Assembly: GCA_045644545.1 (NCBI GenBank)
Contig: JAZRHC010000021.1
Location: 1 to 36,560 of the forward strand
Direction of reading: 5' to 3'
DNA length: 36,560 nt
Origin: Scatosoma sp045644545
GTDB lineage: Bacteria; Bacillota; Clostridia; Christensenellales; Borkfalkiaceae
Position numbers and translations under genes: made by a program. The notes below the pieces were generated by a model. The model made no database searches, was not told the origin of the DNA, and saw only the letters and a program-made list of their open reading frames with translations. This document shows, one piece after another, positions 28,900 to 36,560 of this stretch (position 1 is the first letter of the stretch; the number at the start of each line of letters is the position of its first letter).

Positions 28900-29697
28900 A
28901 TGTTACCCGATAAGATATTAGGTCTTTTCCATATGTACGGCTTGATGATTGCCGTTGGCATTCTCGCGTGCTTTGGGGTGCTGTATTATTATGGAAAAAA
29001 GAAAAAGATAGAGGAAGCGTTTATCGATTTTATCTTTTTTAACGCGATCGTGGCGATCGTTTTGGGCTTCGGTTCAGCCGCGCTTTTCCAAGCGACGTAC
29101 AATTATATCGAAAACCCCGAAAACGGCTTTAATTTGGATAGCGGGATCACCTTTATCGGCGGGCTAATCGGCGGTGTGATCAGCTTTTTGGTCGGCTACG
29201 CGATTTTTAGAAAACGCTATAAAACTCGATTGACGGACGTGATTTCTATGTGCCCTTGTTGCATTATTATCGCGCACGCGTTCGGGCGGGTAGGCTGCTT
29301 TTTCGCAGGGTGTTGCTACGGCAAGGAAACGGATAGCTTTTTGGGCGTGCAGTTCCCCAATCTGCCGAATCCCGTGCACGCCACGCAGCTGTACGAGGCG
29401 ATTTTCCTGTTTTTGTTGTTTGCGATTTGCTTTATTCTTTTAATGAAAAAGGATTTTAAGCATAATCTTTCGGTGTATCTGATCGCGTACGGGATTTTTC
29501 GCTTTTTGATTGAGTTTTTGCGCGACGACGATCGCGGGGAGCTGGTGGCAGGGATCACGCCTTCGCAGTTTTGGTCGCTCGTGATGATCGTTTTGGGCGT
29601 TGCGGTGTTTTTCCTGCTTCGATGCCTCGAAAAGAGAAGACTTAAAGAACGAAAAGAGGAAGAATCGCCCCTTGCAAACGAAGGAGAAGAAAAATGA
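28900..29697 (+). CDS. lgt: Prolipoprotein diacylglyceryl transferase family protein
   Basis: This 265-residue membrane protein has about seven hydrophobic helices. It moves diacylglycerol from phosphatidylglycerol to the Cys of prolipoproteins. It shows the YGLMIAVGILACFGVLYYYGKKK start, GITFIGGLIGGVISFLVGY, and HAFGRVGCFFAGCCYG (about 127-142) with the key Arg, then ATQLYEAIF and YGIFRFLIEFLR. The GCFFAGCCYG version differs from the GNFINGE form of the best-studied Lgt proteins and is common in Clostridia, where some members might have other acceptors. The downstream lspA supports the lipoprotein role. AAGGAG precedes the ATG; the stop overlaps the pncB start (ATGA). Confidence 0.88.
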   Translation: MLPDKILGLFHMYGLMIAVGILACFGVLYYYGKKKKIEEAFIDFIFFNAIVAIVLGFGSAALFQATYNYIENPENGFNLDSGITFIGGLIGGVISFLVGYAIFRKRYKTRLTDVISMCPCCIIIAHAFGRVGCFFAGCCYGKETDSFLGVQFPNLPNPVHATQLYEAIFLFLLFAICFILLMKKDFKHNLSVYLIAYGIFRFLIEFLRDDDRGELVAGITPSQFWSLVMIVLGVAVFFLLRCLEKRRLKERKEEESPLANEGEEK

Positions 29698-31163
29698 GAA
29701 ATTTAACCTTACTCACCGATTTATATCAGCTCACGATGGGCTACGGCTTTTATAAGCACGGCAAGCACGAAGAAGAGGTCGTGTTCGATCTGTTTTTCCG
29801 CCGAAATAAAATGATTACCTATTCGATCGCCGCAGGGCTCGAACAGGCGATAGATTATCTTTTGAACTGGCGTTTTGACGAAGAGGATATCGCGTATTTG
29901 CGCGGGCTCGATCTTTTCGACGAGGACTTCCTCGAATATTTGAAAAATATGCGGTTTACGGGTAGCGTGTACGCGGTGAAAGAGGGCGAACCCGTGTTCC
30001 CGAGCGAGCCTATTTTAACCGTGAAAGCCCCTTTGATTCAAGCGCAGTTTGCCGAAACGGCGATTCTCAACATTATCAATCACCAAACGCTGATCGCGAC
30101 GAAATCTTCTAAAATTTGCCGCGCGACGAACGGAAAAGGGCTTGTGATGGAGTTCGGTTTGCGCCGTGCGCAAGGACCTGACGCAGGGATCTACGGCGCG
30201 CGGGCGGCGATTATCGGCGGTTGTGATTCCACCTCGAACGTGATCGCGGGGCAAGCCTTTAACGTTCCCGTTTCGGGCACGATGGCGCATAGCTGGATAA
30301 TGGATTTCGATAGCGAATACGAAGCGTTCAAGGCGTACGCGGAAATTTATCCCGATAATTGTTTGTTGCTCGTCGATACCTACGATACGTTGCGTAGCGG
30401 CGTTCCCAACGCGATCAAGGTTTTAAAGGAGCTTAAAGAAAAGGGGCATACGCCGAAAGGCATACGGCTCGATAGTGGCGACTTTGCGTATTTTTCCAAA
30501 AAAGCACGCCAAATGCTCGACGAGGCGGGGCTGGAAGAAGCGAAGATCTGCGTTTCGGGGGATTTAGACGAACGGCTTATTCATTCGCTCGTGCATCAGG
30601 GCGCGAAGATCGATAGCTGGGGAGTCGGCACGAAGCTGATCACTTCGGAGGATTTACCCGCCCTCGGGGGCGTATATAAGCTCGCGGCGGTGATCGGGAA
30701 AGACGGCAAAGTAACCCCCAAAATCAAGCTTTCCGACAACTCGGAAAAGGTGACCAACCCCTCGTTTAAAAATCTTTATAGGTTATACGATAAAGAAAGC
30801 GGAATGGCGATCGCCGATTTGATCACCCTCAAAGACGAGGAAATTTCGGGCGACGAGCCGATCACGATCTTCCACCCGATCGATACTTGGAAGCGTTGCG
30901 AGGTGAAAAATTTCCGCGTGGAAAAATTGCAGCATACCATCGTGGAAAACGGCAAGCTCGTGTACGAGTTCCCTTCGGTTACGGAAGTGAGAGCTTTTTC
31001 GAAAGCGGAGCTTTCCAAATTTTGGGAGGAATATTTGCGGTTGGATATGCCGCAGGTTTATAAAGTGGACTTGTCGGAAAAATTATACGATTTAAAGGCG
31101 GAAATGATCGGGGAAATTCGTCGCGACGATTCTCGAAAAACGAAAAAGGGGAAAGCAGAATGA
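29694..31163 (+). CDS. pncB: Nicotinate phosphoribosyltransferase
   Basis: This 489-residue enzyme makes nicotinate mononucleotide from nicotinate and PRPP for NAD salvage. Typical features are LLTDLYQLTMGYGFYKHGKHEEEVVFDLFFR at the start, MEFGLRRAQGPDAGIYGARAAIIGGCDSTSNV (about 152-183) with GTMAHSWIMDF, LLVDTYDTLRSGVPNAI, and GIRLDSGDFAYFSKKAR (phosphate- and ribose-binding region). Its ATG overlaps the lgt stop by 4 bases and its stop overlaps lspA, so it is embedded in a lipoprotein-maturation operon. Confidence 0.96.
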   Translation: MRNLTLLTDLYQLTMGYGFYKHGKHEEEVVFDLFFRRNKMITYSIAAGLEQAIDYLLNWRFDEEDIAYLRGLDLFDEDFLEYLKNMRFTGSVYAVKEGEPVFPSEPILTVKAPLIQAQFAETAILNIINHQTLIATKSSKICRATNGKGLVMEFGLRRAQGPDAGIYGARAAIIGGCDSTSNVIAGQAFNVPVSGTMAHSWIMDFDSEYEAFKAYAEIYPDNCLLLVDTYDTLRSGVPNAIKVLKELKEKGHTPKGIRLDSGDFAYFSKKARQMLDEAGLEEAKICVSGDLDERLIHSLVHQGAKIDSWGVGTKLITSEDLPALGGVYKLAAVIGKDGKVTPKIKLSDNSEKVTNPSFKNLYRLYDKESGMAIADLITLKDEEISGDEPITIFHPIDTWKRCEVKNFRVEKLQHTIVENGKLVYEFPSVTEVRAFSKAELSKFWEEYLRLDMPQVYKVDLSEKLYDLKAEMIGEIRRDDSRKTKKGKAE

Positions 31164-31825
31164 AAGCTCCGAAAATGAAAAACGAAGGGGGCAGGTATTC
31201 GCTCAAAGGCTCTCCGCTGTGGGGAATCTTGCTGTTTTGTATCCTCATTATCGTCGATCTTATCACGAAAATGGCGGCGGAAATTTATTTTTCTAATCCC
31301 GAAAATCCACCGATCGATATTATCCCCGGTTGGATCTCTATCGATTTCACCTATAACCGCGGAATTTCTTACGGTATGGGAAGCGACGCGCCTCCCGCCG
31401 CGAAGATCGCCGTGATCGCGGCGACGGCGGTGATGATGATTCTTTTAAGCGTGCTTTATTTCAAGGCGGATAAACGCCGTAGCTTTTTGCGCTTTGCGCT
31501 CGTGCTCGTGGTGGCGGGCGGCGCGGGGAATTTAATCGACCGCGTATATTATAAGGTTTGGCAAGAGGTGGGGGAGATCGGGATTCGCGGGCTCGAAGTC
31601 GGCGTTCGAGATATGGTGAATATCTCCCGCTTGGGCTTTGGAATTTGCAATTTCGCGGACTTCTTTATCTCCGCGGGCGCGGTGCTTTTAGTGCTTGCGT
31701 TTTTGTTCTTCGATCGGGACGCGTTTTTCCCCGTAGGGAAATATAAGGCGCTCGCCAAAGAAATGGAAGAAAAGGAAAAAGCAAAAGAAGCGCAAAAACA
31801 AAGCAAAGAGAACGAGAATGGATAA
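31160..31825 (+). CDS. lspA: Lipoprotein signal peptidase II
   Basis: This 221-residue aspartic membrane protease removes signal peptides from diacylated prolipoproteins. It has four membrane helices and both catalytic motifs: AGGAGNLIDRVYY (Asp near 129) and FGICNFADFFI (Asp near 157), plus YNRGISYGM. It is longer than usual (about 160) because of an extra loop between the catalytic motifs and a charged C-terminal tail rich in Lys/Glu/Gln. The start overlaps the pncB stop (ATGA), and the pseudouridine synthase gene overlaps its end by 8 bases. lspA next to an RluA gene is a frequent arrangement in Firmicutes. Confidence 0.94.
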   Translation: MKAPKMKNEGGRYSLKGSPLWGILLFCILIIVDLITKMAAEIYFSNPENPPIDIIPGWISIDFTYNRGISYGMGSDAPPAAKIAVIAATAVMMILLSVLYFKADKRRSFLRFALVLVVAGGAGNLIDRVYYKVWQEVGEIGIRGLEVGVRDMVNISRLGFGICNFADFFISAGAVLLVLAFLFFDRDAFFPVGKYKALAKEMEEKEKAKEAQKQSKENENG

Positions 31826-32756
31826 GCGGTTATTCGTGGCGGAAGAGCCCTGCAAAAGGCTTGATCTGTTTTTGAGCGAGCAGACGGAGGAGTTTACCCG
31901 TTCCCGCCTTAAAAAACTAATCGAAGAAGGTCGGGTGAGCGTGAAAGGCGTTCCCGCCTTAAAAGCGGGTGCGGAGATCAAAAAGGGCGACGAGGTGGTC
32001 GTAGAAATTCCCGAACCCGTGGAGTATTCCGTTAAAGCGGAGAATATCCCCCTCGATATCGTCTACGAGGACGACGATTTCGCCGTGATCAACAAGCCGC
32101 AGGGGCTCACCGTGCATATCGGCAACGGCAACGTGGAAGGCACGCTCGTCAACGCGCTTTTGTATCATTTGGATAAGCTGAGCGGGATCGGCGGCGTACT
32201 TCGCCCCGGGATCGTGCATAGAATCGACAAGGATACGACGGGGCTTTTGGTCGTCGCGAAAAACGATAAGGCGCATATCTCGCTTGCGGGGCAGATCGCC
32301 GAAAAAAGCTGTCGCCGTCACTACTACGCACTTTTGGAAGGAAATTTAAAGGCGGATAGCGGCAGAGTGACGACGGATATCGGTCGTTCGCCGAACGATC
32401 GGCTGAAAATGGCGGTGTTGCCTGAGGGCAGGGGGAAAATTGCGATTACCGATTACGAAGTAGTCGCGCGGTTCGGCACGGAATATACCCTTTGCAAATT
32501 TGCGCTCCAAACGGGCAGAACGCATCAAATTCGCGTGCACGCGAAGCATTTGGGTCACCCCGTGGTGGGCGATCCCGTTTACGGATATAAAAAGCAGAAA
32601 TTCGAGCTTTCAGGACAGCTCTTGCACGCCTTCCGATTAGAGCTTACCCACCCCACGACGGGGGAGAGAAAGACCTTTCACGCACCCCTGCCCCCCGTAT
32701 TCTCGGAAATTTTGCAAAAGCTTTGCAAGATTTACGGGGTGGAGTTAAAACTTTGA
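31818..32756 (+). CDS. RluA/RluD-family 23S rRNA pseudouridine synthase
   Basis: This 312-residue RNA-modifying enzyme has an S4 RNA-binding domain (about 10-75, LFLSEQTEEFTRSRLKKLIEEGRVSVKG). The catalytic domain follows, with IVYEDDDFAVINKPQGLTVH, GIVHRIDKDTTGLLVVAKN (catalytic Asp in HRIDKDT, about 135) and LQTGRTHQIRVHAKHLGHPVVGDPVYG. Specific target uridines cannot be read from the sequence. The start overlaps lspA by 8 bases without a clear Shine-Dalgarno, implying coupled translation. It is the last gene of the lgt operon. Confidence 0.95.
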   Translation: MDKRLFVAEEPCKRLDLFLSEQTEEFTRSRLKKLIEEGRVSVKGVPALKAGAEIKKGDEVVVEIPEPVEYSVKAENIPLDIVYEDDDFAVINKPQGLTVHIGNGNVEGTLVNALLYHLDKLSGIGGVLRPGIVHRIDKDTTGLLVVAKNDKAHISLAGQIAEKSCRRHYYALLEGNLKADSGRVTTDIGRSPNDRLKMAVLPEGRGKIAITDYEVVARFGTEYTLCKFALQTGRTHQIRVHAKHLGHPVVGDPVYGYKKQKFELSGQLLHAFRLELTHPTTGERKTFHAPLPPVFSEILQKLCKIYGVELKL

Positions 32757-32782
32757 ATTATTCGCGGAAACGCGGGTAAAAT
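32753..32782 (+). promoter_or_regulatory. Probable promoter of the small membrane protein
   Basis: TTGAAT (32753-32758), 18 bp containing a CGCG-GAAA-CGCG hairpin, TAAAAT (32777-32782). The -35 box overlaps the stop of the pseudouridine synthase gene. Confidence 0.5.
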
Positions 32783-32806
32783 AAATAAAAGAAAGGAGTA
32801 ACTACT

Positions 32807-33067
32807 ATGGAAAAAAAGACTAAGAGCAGTTTGACGAAAGCGTGCGCGTTTTGGGCAATCATCATTTCGGCGGTGTTGTTCGTATTCGGCGGAATTTTCG
32901 ACGGTACGGTTGGTTCGATCTTGAATCTTATCGGTAAAATCGCACTCGCGATCGCCGTTGCGTTCCCCGCGCTCGATTATGCTTCGGGCAAAGGCTTTGT
33001 TTGGCGCGTTATTTTCTGGATCGCGCTTGCGGTATACCTTTTCGGCTGCGTTTGGAGCTTTATCTAA
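32807..33067 (+). CDS. Small three-helix membrane protein, function unknown
   Basis: This 86-residue protein starts with a basic end (MEKKTKSSLTKACAFW) and is nearly all hydrophobic, with helices at about 13-33, 38-55 and 64-85. No family is recognised. A good GAAAGGAG ribosome site lies 10 bases before the ATG, and promoter and terminator flank it, so it looks like a real single-gene unit. No partner gene suggests a role. Confidence 0.78.
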   Translation: MEKKTKSSLTKACAFWAIIISAVLFVFGGIFDGTVGSILNLIGKIALAIAVAFPALDYASGKGFVWRVIFWIALAVYLFGCVWSFI

Positions 33068-33090
33068 GCCGTTTTTGGGAAACGAAAAGA

Positions 33091-33116
33091 AAAGCGACCG
33101 TTTTGGTCGCTTTTTT
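33091..33116 (+). terminator. Intrinsic terminator after the small membrane protein
   Basis: AAAGCGACC, loop GTTTT, GGTCGCTTTTTT. Confidence 0.85.
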
Positions 33117-33117
33117 C

Positions 33118-33146
33118 TTTACAAAACCGTGAAAATAAGGTATAAT
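33118..33146 (+). promoter_or_regulatory. Sigma-A promoter of the DUF512-der-plsY operon, nearly leaderless
   Basis: TTTACA (33118-33123), 17 bp, TATAAT (33141-33146), only 8 bases before the ATG at 33155. The -35 box lies just after the previous terminator. Confidence 0.7.
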
Positions 33147-33154
33147 AAAACCGT

Positions 33155-34489
33155 ATGTTAAAGATCACGAAGGTAAAACGCAATAGTATAGCGAGCGAGC
33201 TTGGCTTAGAGGTCGGCGACGAAATCGTCGCGTTCGACGGGTTTCCTTGCGAGGACGAGCTCGATTATTTATATTATAACGCCGCCGAAAGCTTCACAAT
33301 GACGGTTAGGGATAAGCGGGAAAAACGCGAAGTGACCCTTGAAATCGAAAAGGACGAGGAGGAAGAGCTCGGGTTCGAGTTTGAAAAAAATTCTTCTATC
33401 CGCACCTGCCGTAACCGTTGCGTGTTCTGCTTCGTTGATCAGATGCCCAAAGGAATGCGCGAAAGCTTATATATAAAAGACGACGATTACGGTATGAGCT
33501 TTACCTGCGGAAATTTCGTAACGCTCACCAACCTTTCGGACGAGGGGTTAGAGCGCATTATCCGCTTGCGCCTTTCGCCGCTTTATATCTCCGTGCACAC
33601 GATGAATCCTAATCTTCGCGCAGAGCTGCTTCGCAACCGTTTCGCGGGGAAAATCGTGGCACAAATCAAACGGCTCGCCGAAGCGGGGATAGAAATGCAT
33701 TGTCAGGCAGTCGTCGTGCCGAATAAAAACGACGGCGACGAATTCGCCTATACGGCGCGGGAGCTGTTTAAATACTACCCCGTAGTGCGGGATCTTGCTT
33801 GCGTGCCGACGGGAATCACCAAGCACCGCGAGGGTTTATATCCTATTCCCGATATCGACAAGGCGTATTCGGAAAGCTTCCTCGATCTCGTGGATAAGAT
33901 CAACGGCGAGTTCGGCGTGAATTTCGTTCAACCCGCCGACGAGTATTTCGTAAAAGCCGAACGCAAGCTCAAAGACCCGTCTTTTTACGGGGATTTCGAA
34001 CAAATCGAAAACGGAATCGGAACGTCGGCGAAGTTCCGCGACGAATTTTTTGCCGCGCTTCGCGCCTTACCCCCGAGGCAGGGGGAGAAATTCAAGCTTA
34101 AAAAGCCGAAAAAATCACTGCTCGTCAGCGGCGTTTCTTCGGCAAAGCTCAACGCCGACCTCGTGCAAGCCGCGAACGAAACGATAGAAGGCTTGAATCT
34201 CGTTTGCCTTCCCGTTGAAAACGAGTTTTTCGGAAAAACGGTCACCTGTACGGGTTTGCTCACGGGCGTGGATATGCTCGCGGCGATCAAGGCGTATCAA
34301 GCGGAAAACCCCGATACGGGGGTGGACGAAATCATTTTGGATGGCAACACGATGAAGGAGTTCGAGGAGGTTTTCCTTTGCGGAACGACTTTAAAAGAAC
34401 TCAAAAGTAAGCTAAAATTTGAAAATATCCGCGTAAATCGGGAGGGCGGCTACGGGCTCGTGGAGATCCTTTCGACGAACGCGAAATAA
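33155..34489 (+). CDS. DUF512 protein: PDZ domain plus radical SAM-like Cys cluster
   Basis: This 444-residue protein starts with a PDZ-like domain (about 1-65, KRNSIASELGLEVGDEIVAFDG). A Cys cluster CRNRCVFCFVDQMPKGMRESLYIKDDDYGMSF (about 85-116) then matches the radical SAM-like core of clostridial DUF512 proteins. The C-terminus (about 230-440) is the DUF512 domain, with LLVSGVSSAKLNADL and VTCTGLLTGVDM. The biochemical role is not known. It is very often encoded before der in Clostridia, suggesting a ribosome or envelope link. It has no Shine-Dalgarno and an almost absent leader. Confidence 0.9.
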   Translation: MLKITKVKRNSIASELGLEVGDEIVAFDGFPCEDELDYLYYNAAESFTMTVRDKREKREVTLEIEKDEEEELGFEFEKNSSIRTCRNRCVFCFVDQMPKGMRESLYIKDDDYGMSFTCGNFVTLTNLSDEGLERIIRLRLSPLYISVHTMNPNLRAELLRNRFAGKIVAQIKRLAEAGIEMHCQAVVVPNKNDGDEFAYTARELFKYYPVVRDLACVPTGITKHREGLYPIPDIDKAYSESFLDLVDKINGEFGVNFVQPADEYFVKAERKLKDPSFYGDFEQIENGIGTSAKFRDEFFAALRALPPRQGEKFKLKKPKKSLLVSGVSSAKLNADLVQAANETIEGLNLVCLPVENEFFGKTVTCTGLLTGVDMLAAIKAYQAENPDTGVDEIILDGNTMKEFEEVFLCGTTLKELKSKLKFENIRVNREGGYGLVEILSTNAK

Positions 34490-34499
34490 GGAGAAGAAA

Positions 34500-35813
34500 A
34501 TGGCAAATCCTTTGGTGGCGTTGGTGGGTAGACCCAACGTTGGGAAAAGCACCTTTTTTAATAAAGTCGCAGGGCGGAAAATTTCCATCACGGAGGACCG
34601 CCCCGGGGTCACGCGCGATCGATTGTATACCGACGCCGTGTGGCGGGATAAAAATTTCACGATGGTGGACACGGGCGGTATCGAGCTCAAATCCGAGGAC
34701 GTAATGTGGAAAGAAATTGCAAAGCAGGCGGACGTCGCGATCGAAACGGCGGACGTGATTTTGTTTTTCACGGACGGCAGAGAGGGCTTGCACCCTTCTG
34801 ACTACGACGTTGCGGATATTTTGCGCCGCAGTAAAAAACCCGTCATTCTCGTCGTGAATAAGATCGACGACTATTCGCCCGATAAGGTGTTCGAATTCTA
34901 TTCGCTGGGGCTTGGCGAGCCGTTCGCGATCTCCGCGGAACATTCCTCGGGCATCGGCGACGTGCTCGACGAAGCCATTCAATACTTCCCCGACACGACG
35001 GAGGAAACGATTCCGTCGCTGAAAATCGCCGTCGTCGGCAAACCCAACGCGGGAAAATCCAGCCTTGTCAACCGCCTTTTGGGCAGCGAAAGAAGTATCG
35101 TCACTCCTATGGCGGGCACGACCCGCGACGCGATCGACACGCTGTTTGAGCGCAACGGCAAGGCGTATACCATTATCGATACGGCGGGAATCCGCAAAAA
35201 GAAGAACGTGGACGACGACGTGGAATATTATAGCAATATGCGCGCGTTCGACGCGGTGCGCCGCAGCGACGTGTGCTTGCTCGTCGTCGACAGTCAAGAG
35301 GGCTTGACGGAGCAGGACGTGAAAATTATCGGTTACGTGCACGAGCAGGGAAAACCCTCCGTGATCGTGATGAATAAGTGGGATTTGATCGAAAAAGATA
35401 CGCACACCGTCAACAAATTTGAGGAAAAACTCAAAGAAGATCTGAAATTTATGGACTATTACAAATCCATTTATATTTCCGCGAAAACGGGTCAGCGAGT
35501 GGATAAGATCTTGAACGCGGCGGAAGAAGTGTACGCAAACGCGTCCTTCCGTATCTCGACGGGCGCGCTGAACGATCTGATCAGCGACGCAATCCGTATG
35601 CAAGAACCGCCTTCCTATCAGGGCAGAAGAATGAGGGTGTTCTTCTCGCAACAGGTCGGCGTTTGCCCGCCGCTTTTCGTTTTGCACGTCAACGACGAAG
35701 GCTTGCTGCACTTTTCTTATCAGCGGTACTTGGAGAACACGATACGCCGCGCCTACGATTTTTCGGGTACGCCGATCAAGATCGTCGTGCGCGAGAAAAA
35801 GGACGAGGAATAA
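34500..35813 (+). CDS. der: Ribosome biogenesis GTPase Der (EngA)
   Basis: This 437-residue protein has two GTPase domains in tandem and a C-terminal KH-like domain. Domain 1 has GRPNVGKSTFFNK (about 10-22), DTGG and NKID. Domain 2 has GKPNAGKSSLVNRL (about 180-193), DTAGIRKKKN and NKWD. The last 90 residues (STGALNDLISDAIRMQEPPSYQGRRMRVFFSQQ) are the KH-like part. It assists 50S subunit assembly. AAGGAG precedes the ATG, 10 bases after the DUF512 stop; plsY follows after 18 bases. Confidence 0.97.
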   Translation: MANPLVALVGRPNVGKSTFFNKVAGRKISITEDRPGVTRDRLYTDAVWRDKNFTMVDTGGIELKSEDVMWKEIAKQADVAIETADVILFFTDGREGLHPSDYDVADILRRSKKPVILVVNKIDDYSPDKVFEFYSLGLGEPFAISAEHSSGIGDVLDEAIQYFPDTTEETIPSLKIAVVGKPNAGKSSLVNRLLGSERSIVTPMAGTTRDAIDTLFERNGKAYTIIDTAGIRKKKNVDDDVEYYSNMRAFDAVRRSDVCLLVVDSQEGLTEQDVKIIGYVHEQGKPSVIVMNKWDLIEKDTHTVNKFEEKLKEDLKFMDYYKSIYISAKTGQRVDKILNAAEEVYANASFRISTGALNDLISDAIRMQEPPSYQGRRMRVFFSQQVGVCPPLFVLHVNDEGLLHFSYQRYLENTIRRAYDFSGTPIKIVVREKKDEE

Positions 35814-35831
35814 AAAAATCGAGGAGCGAAT

Positions 35832-36560
35832 ATGAAACCTTTTTACTTTTCGAAAAACTGGTACGAGCTGGTGGTTATGGCAATCGTGTGCTATTTGATC
35901 GGCTGTTTTAACTTCGCCCGCCTGATCGCGAAGGTCAAACACAAGGATATCACGAAAATGGGGAGCGGGAATCCGGGCACTATGAATATGAGCCGCGAAT
36001 TCGGGCTTAAAGTCGGCGTGATCACCTTCTTTTGCGACGCGTTCAAAGGCGGAATCCCCGCGATCGTTACATATTTTATTTATCGCAATTATTATTTTGC
36101 GGGCACGTCGATCGTCGTTTCCGATTTCACGAGATATTTTTGCGGCGTGTGCGTGATCGTCGGGCATATTTTTCCCGTATTTTCCCATTTTAAAGGCGGG
36201 AAGGGAATCGCCTCCACGCTCGGGCTGTTTTGGATCAATTTGGGCGCGGAAAATCCTTGGTTTTTACTCGTGGGATTCGGCGCGCTGTGGCTGATCGTGC
36301 TCTATATCGCCACCACCGAATGGGGCTCGATGGGCTCGCTGATCGGGGTGACGGGGTTTAGTATCTGGCAAGGCGTTTTGTTCGCGCTCCGTTATGCGGA
36401 TTCGCCCGTGAACGCATACCTGGTATGCCTGTTTGCATTTTTGCTCGTCATCAATATCTTGACTTGGGTAGCGCATTGGAAGAATATTATTAGGTTGCTG
36501 TCAGGCGAAGAACACCATACGTCGGTGAAAAAGCTGGCCAAGAAAAAAAAGGAAAAGAAA
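35832..36560 (+). CDS. plsY: Acyl-phosphate:glycerol-3-phosphate acyltransferase, cut by the window end
   Basis: The frame is open for 243 codons from the ATG at 35832 to the last base. The protein is multi-pass and carries the PlsY motifs GSGNPGTMNMSREFG (about 47-61, GSGNxGATN type) and VGHIFPVFSHFKGGKGIAS (about 113-131). PlsY makes lysophosphatidic acid, the first step of phospholipid synthesis, using acyl phosphate. The C-terminus turns Lys-rich (KKLAKKKKEKK) at the edge, longer than most PlsY proteins; the stop is not in the window. GAGGAG lies before the ATG. The der-plsY order is common in Firmicutes. Confidence 0.93.
   Translation, partial: MKPFYFSKNWYELVVMAIVCYLIGCFNFARLIAKVKHKDITKMGSGNPGTMNMSREFGLKVGVITFFCDAFKGGIPAIVTYFIYRNYYFAGTSIVVSDFTRYFCGVCVIVGHIFPVFSHFKGGKGIASTLGLFWINLGAENPWFLLVGFGALWLIVLYIATTEWGSMGSLIGVTGFSIWQGVLFALRYADSPVNAYLVCLFAFLLVINILTWVAHWKNIIRLLSGEEHHTSVKKLAKKKKEKK

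Noticed and set aside
34401..36188. A 595-codon open frame antisense to der and plsY
   Set aside because: It crosses two well-supported genes and has no protein-like motifs.

Overview
The window reads as a chromosomal segment of a Gram-positive Firmicutes bacterium, most likely an uncultured gut-type Clostridia. The gene content supports this: a SigB/SigF-type sigma factor with STAS and HATPase partners, three ECF-type vitamin transporter S-components, a THF riboswitch, a clostridial PDZ/radical-SAM DUF512 protein beside der and plsY, and a YetF/DUF4363 pair. Genes are dense, their third positions are rich in C/G, and the AT-rich gaps often hold a near-consensus sigma-A promoter (TTGACA, 17 bp, TATAAT) and a clean intrinsic terminator. 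The lineage is an inference; no rRNA is present. I see no tRNA, rRNA, CRISPR array or prophage. One transposase end lies at the left edge.

Left part (1-5.3 kb): the last 29 codons of a DDE transposase; a minus-strand pair of SPFH/band-7 membrane protein and ribbon-helix-helix protein; a stand-alone structured ncRNA with perfect promoter and terminator; an XRE regulator; an ABC-F ATPase; and a PflA/PflX-like radical SAM protein that is probably translated from a leaderless mRNA. Three different palindromic intergenic repeats sit here.

Centre (5.3-20 kb): metK (no room for a SAM riboswitch), bioY, secA-prfB, tsaD with an ArsP_2-type metal permease, then a partner-switching operon (STAS protein, ATPase-dead RsbW-like protein, SigB/F-type sigma factor, intact HATPase). 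A promoter matching the B. subtilis sigma-B consensus lies upstream of secA. Convergent to the operon is a 490-residue membrane protein of unknown function. A PucR/CdaR-type regulator and an S41 carboxy-terminal protease follow.

Right part (20-36.5 kb): a transketolase whose N-terminus carries a phosphohexomutase-like tag; divergent degV; a DUF4430 lipoprotein plus ECF S-component behind a leader that looks like an unassigned riboswitch; a HIRAN-like protein; a UTP-sugar uridylyltransferase with a small unknown partner; DUF4363/YetF; folT under a clear THF riboswitch; an overlapping operon lgt-pncB-lspA-rluA; a small membrane protein; and DUF512-der-plsY, with plsY running off the right end.

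The main functional themes are vitamin salvage (biotin, folate, niacin, and a third ligand), lipoprotein maturation (lgt, lspA), protein export and translation (secA, prfB, tsaD, der, ABC-F, RluA) and stress or developmental sigma control. The best candidates for something undescribed are the DUF4430/ECF leader, the four-gene sigma operon with one dead and one live kinase together with its candidate target promoter, the ncRNA at 1499-1663, and the phosphohexomutase-tagged transketolase.
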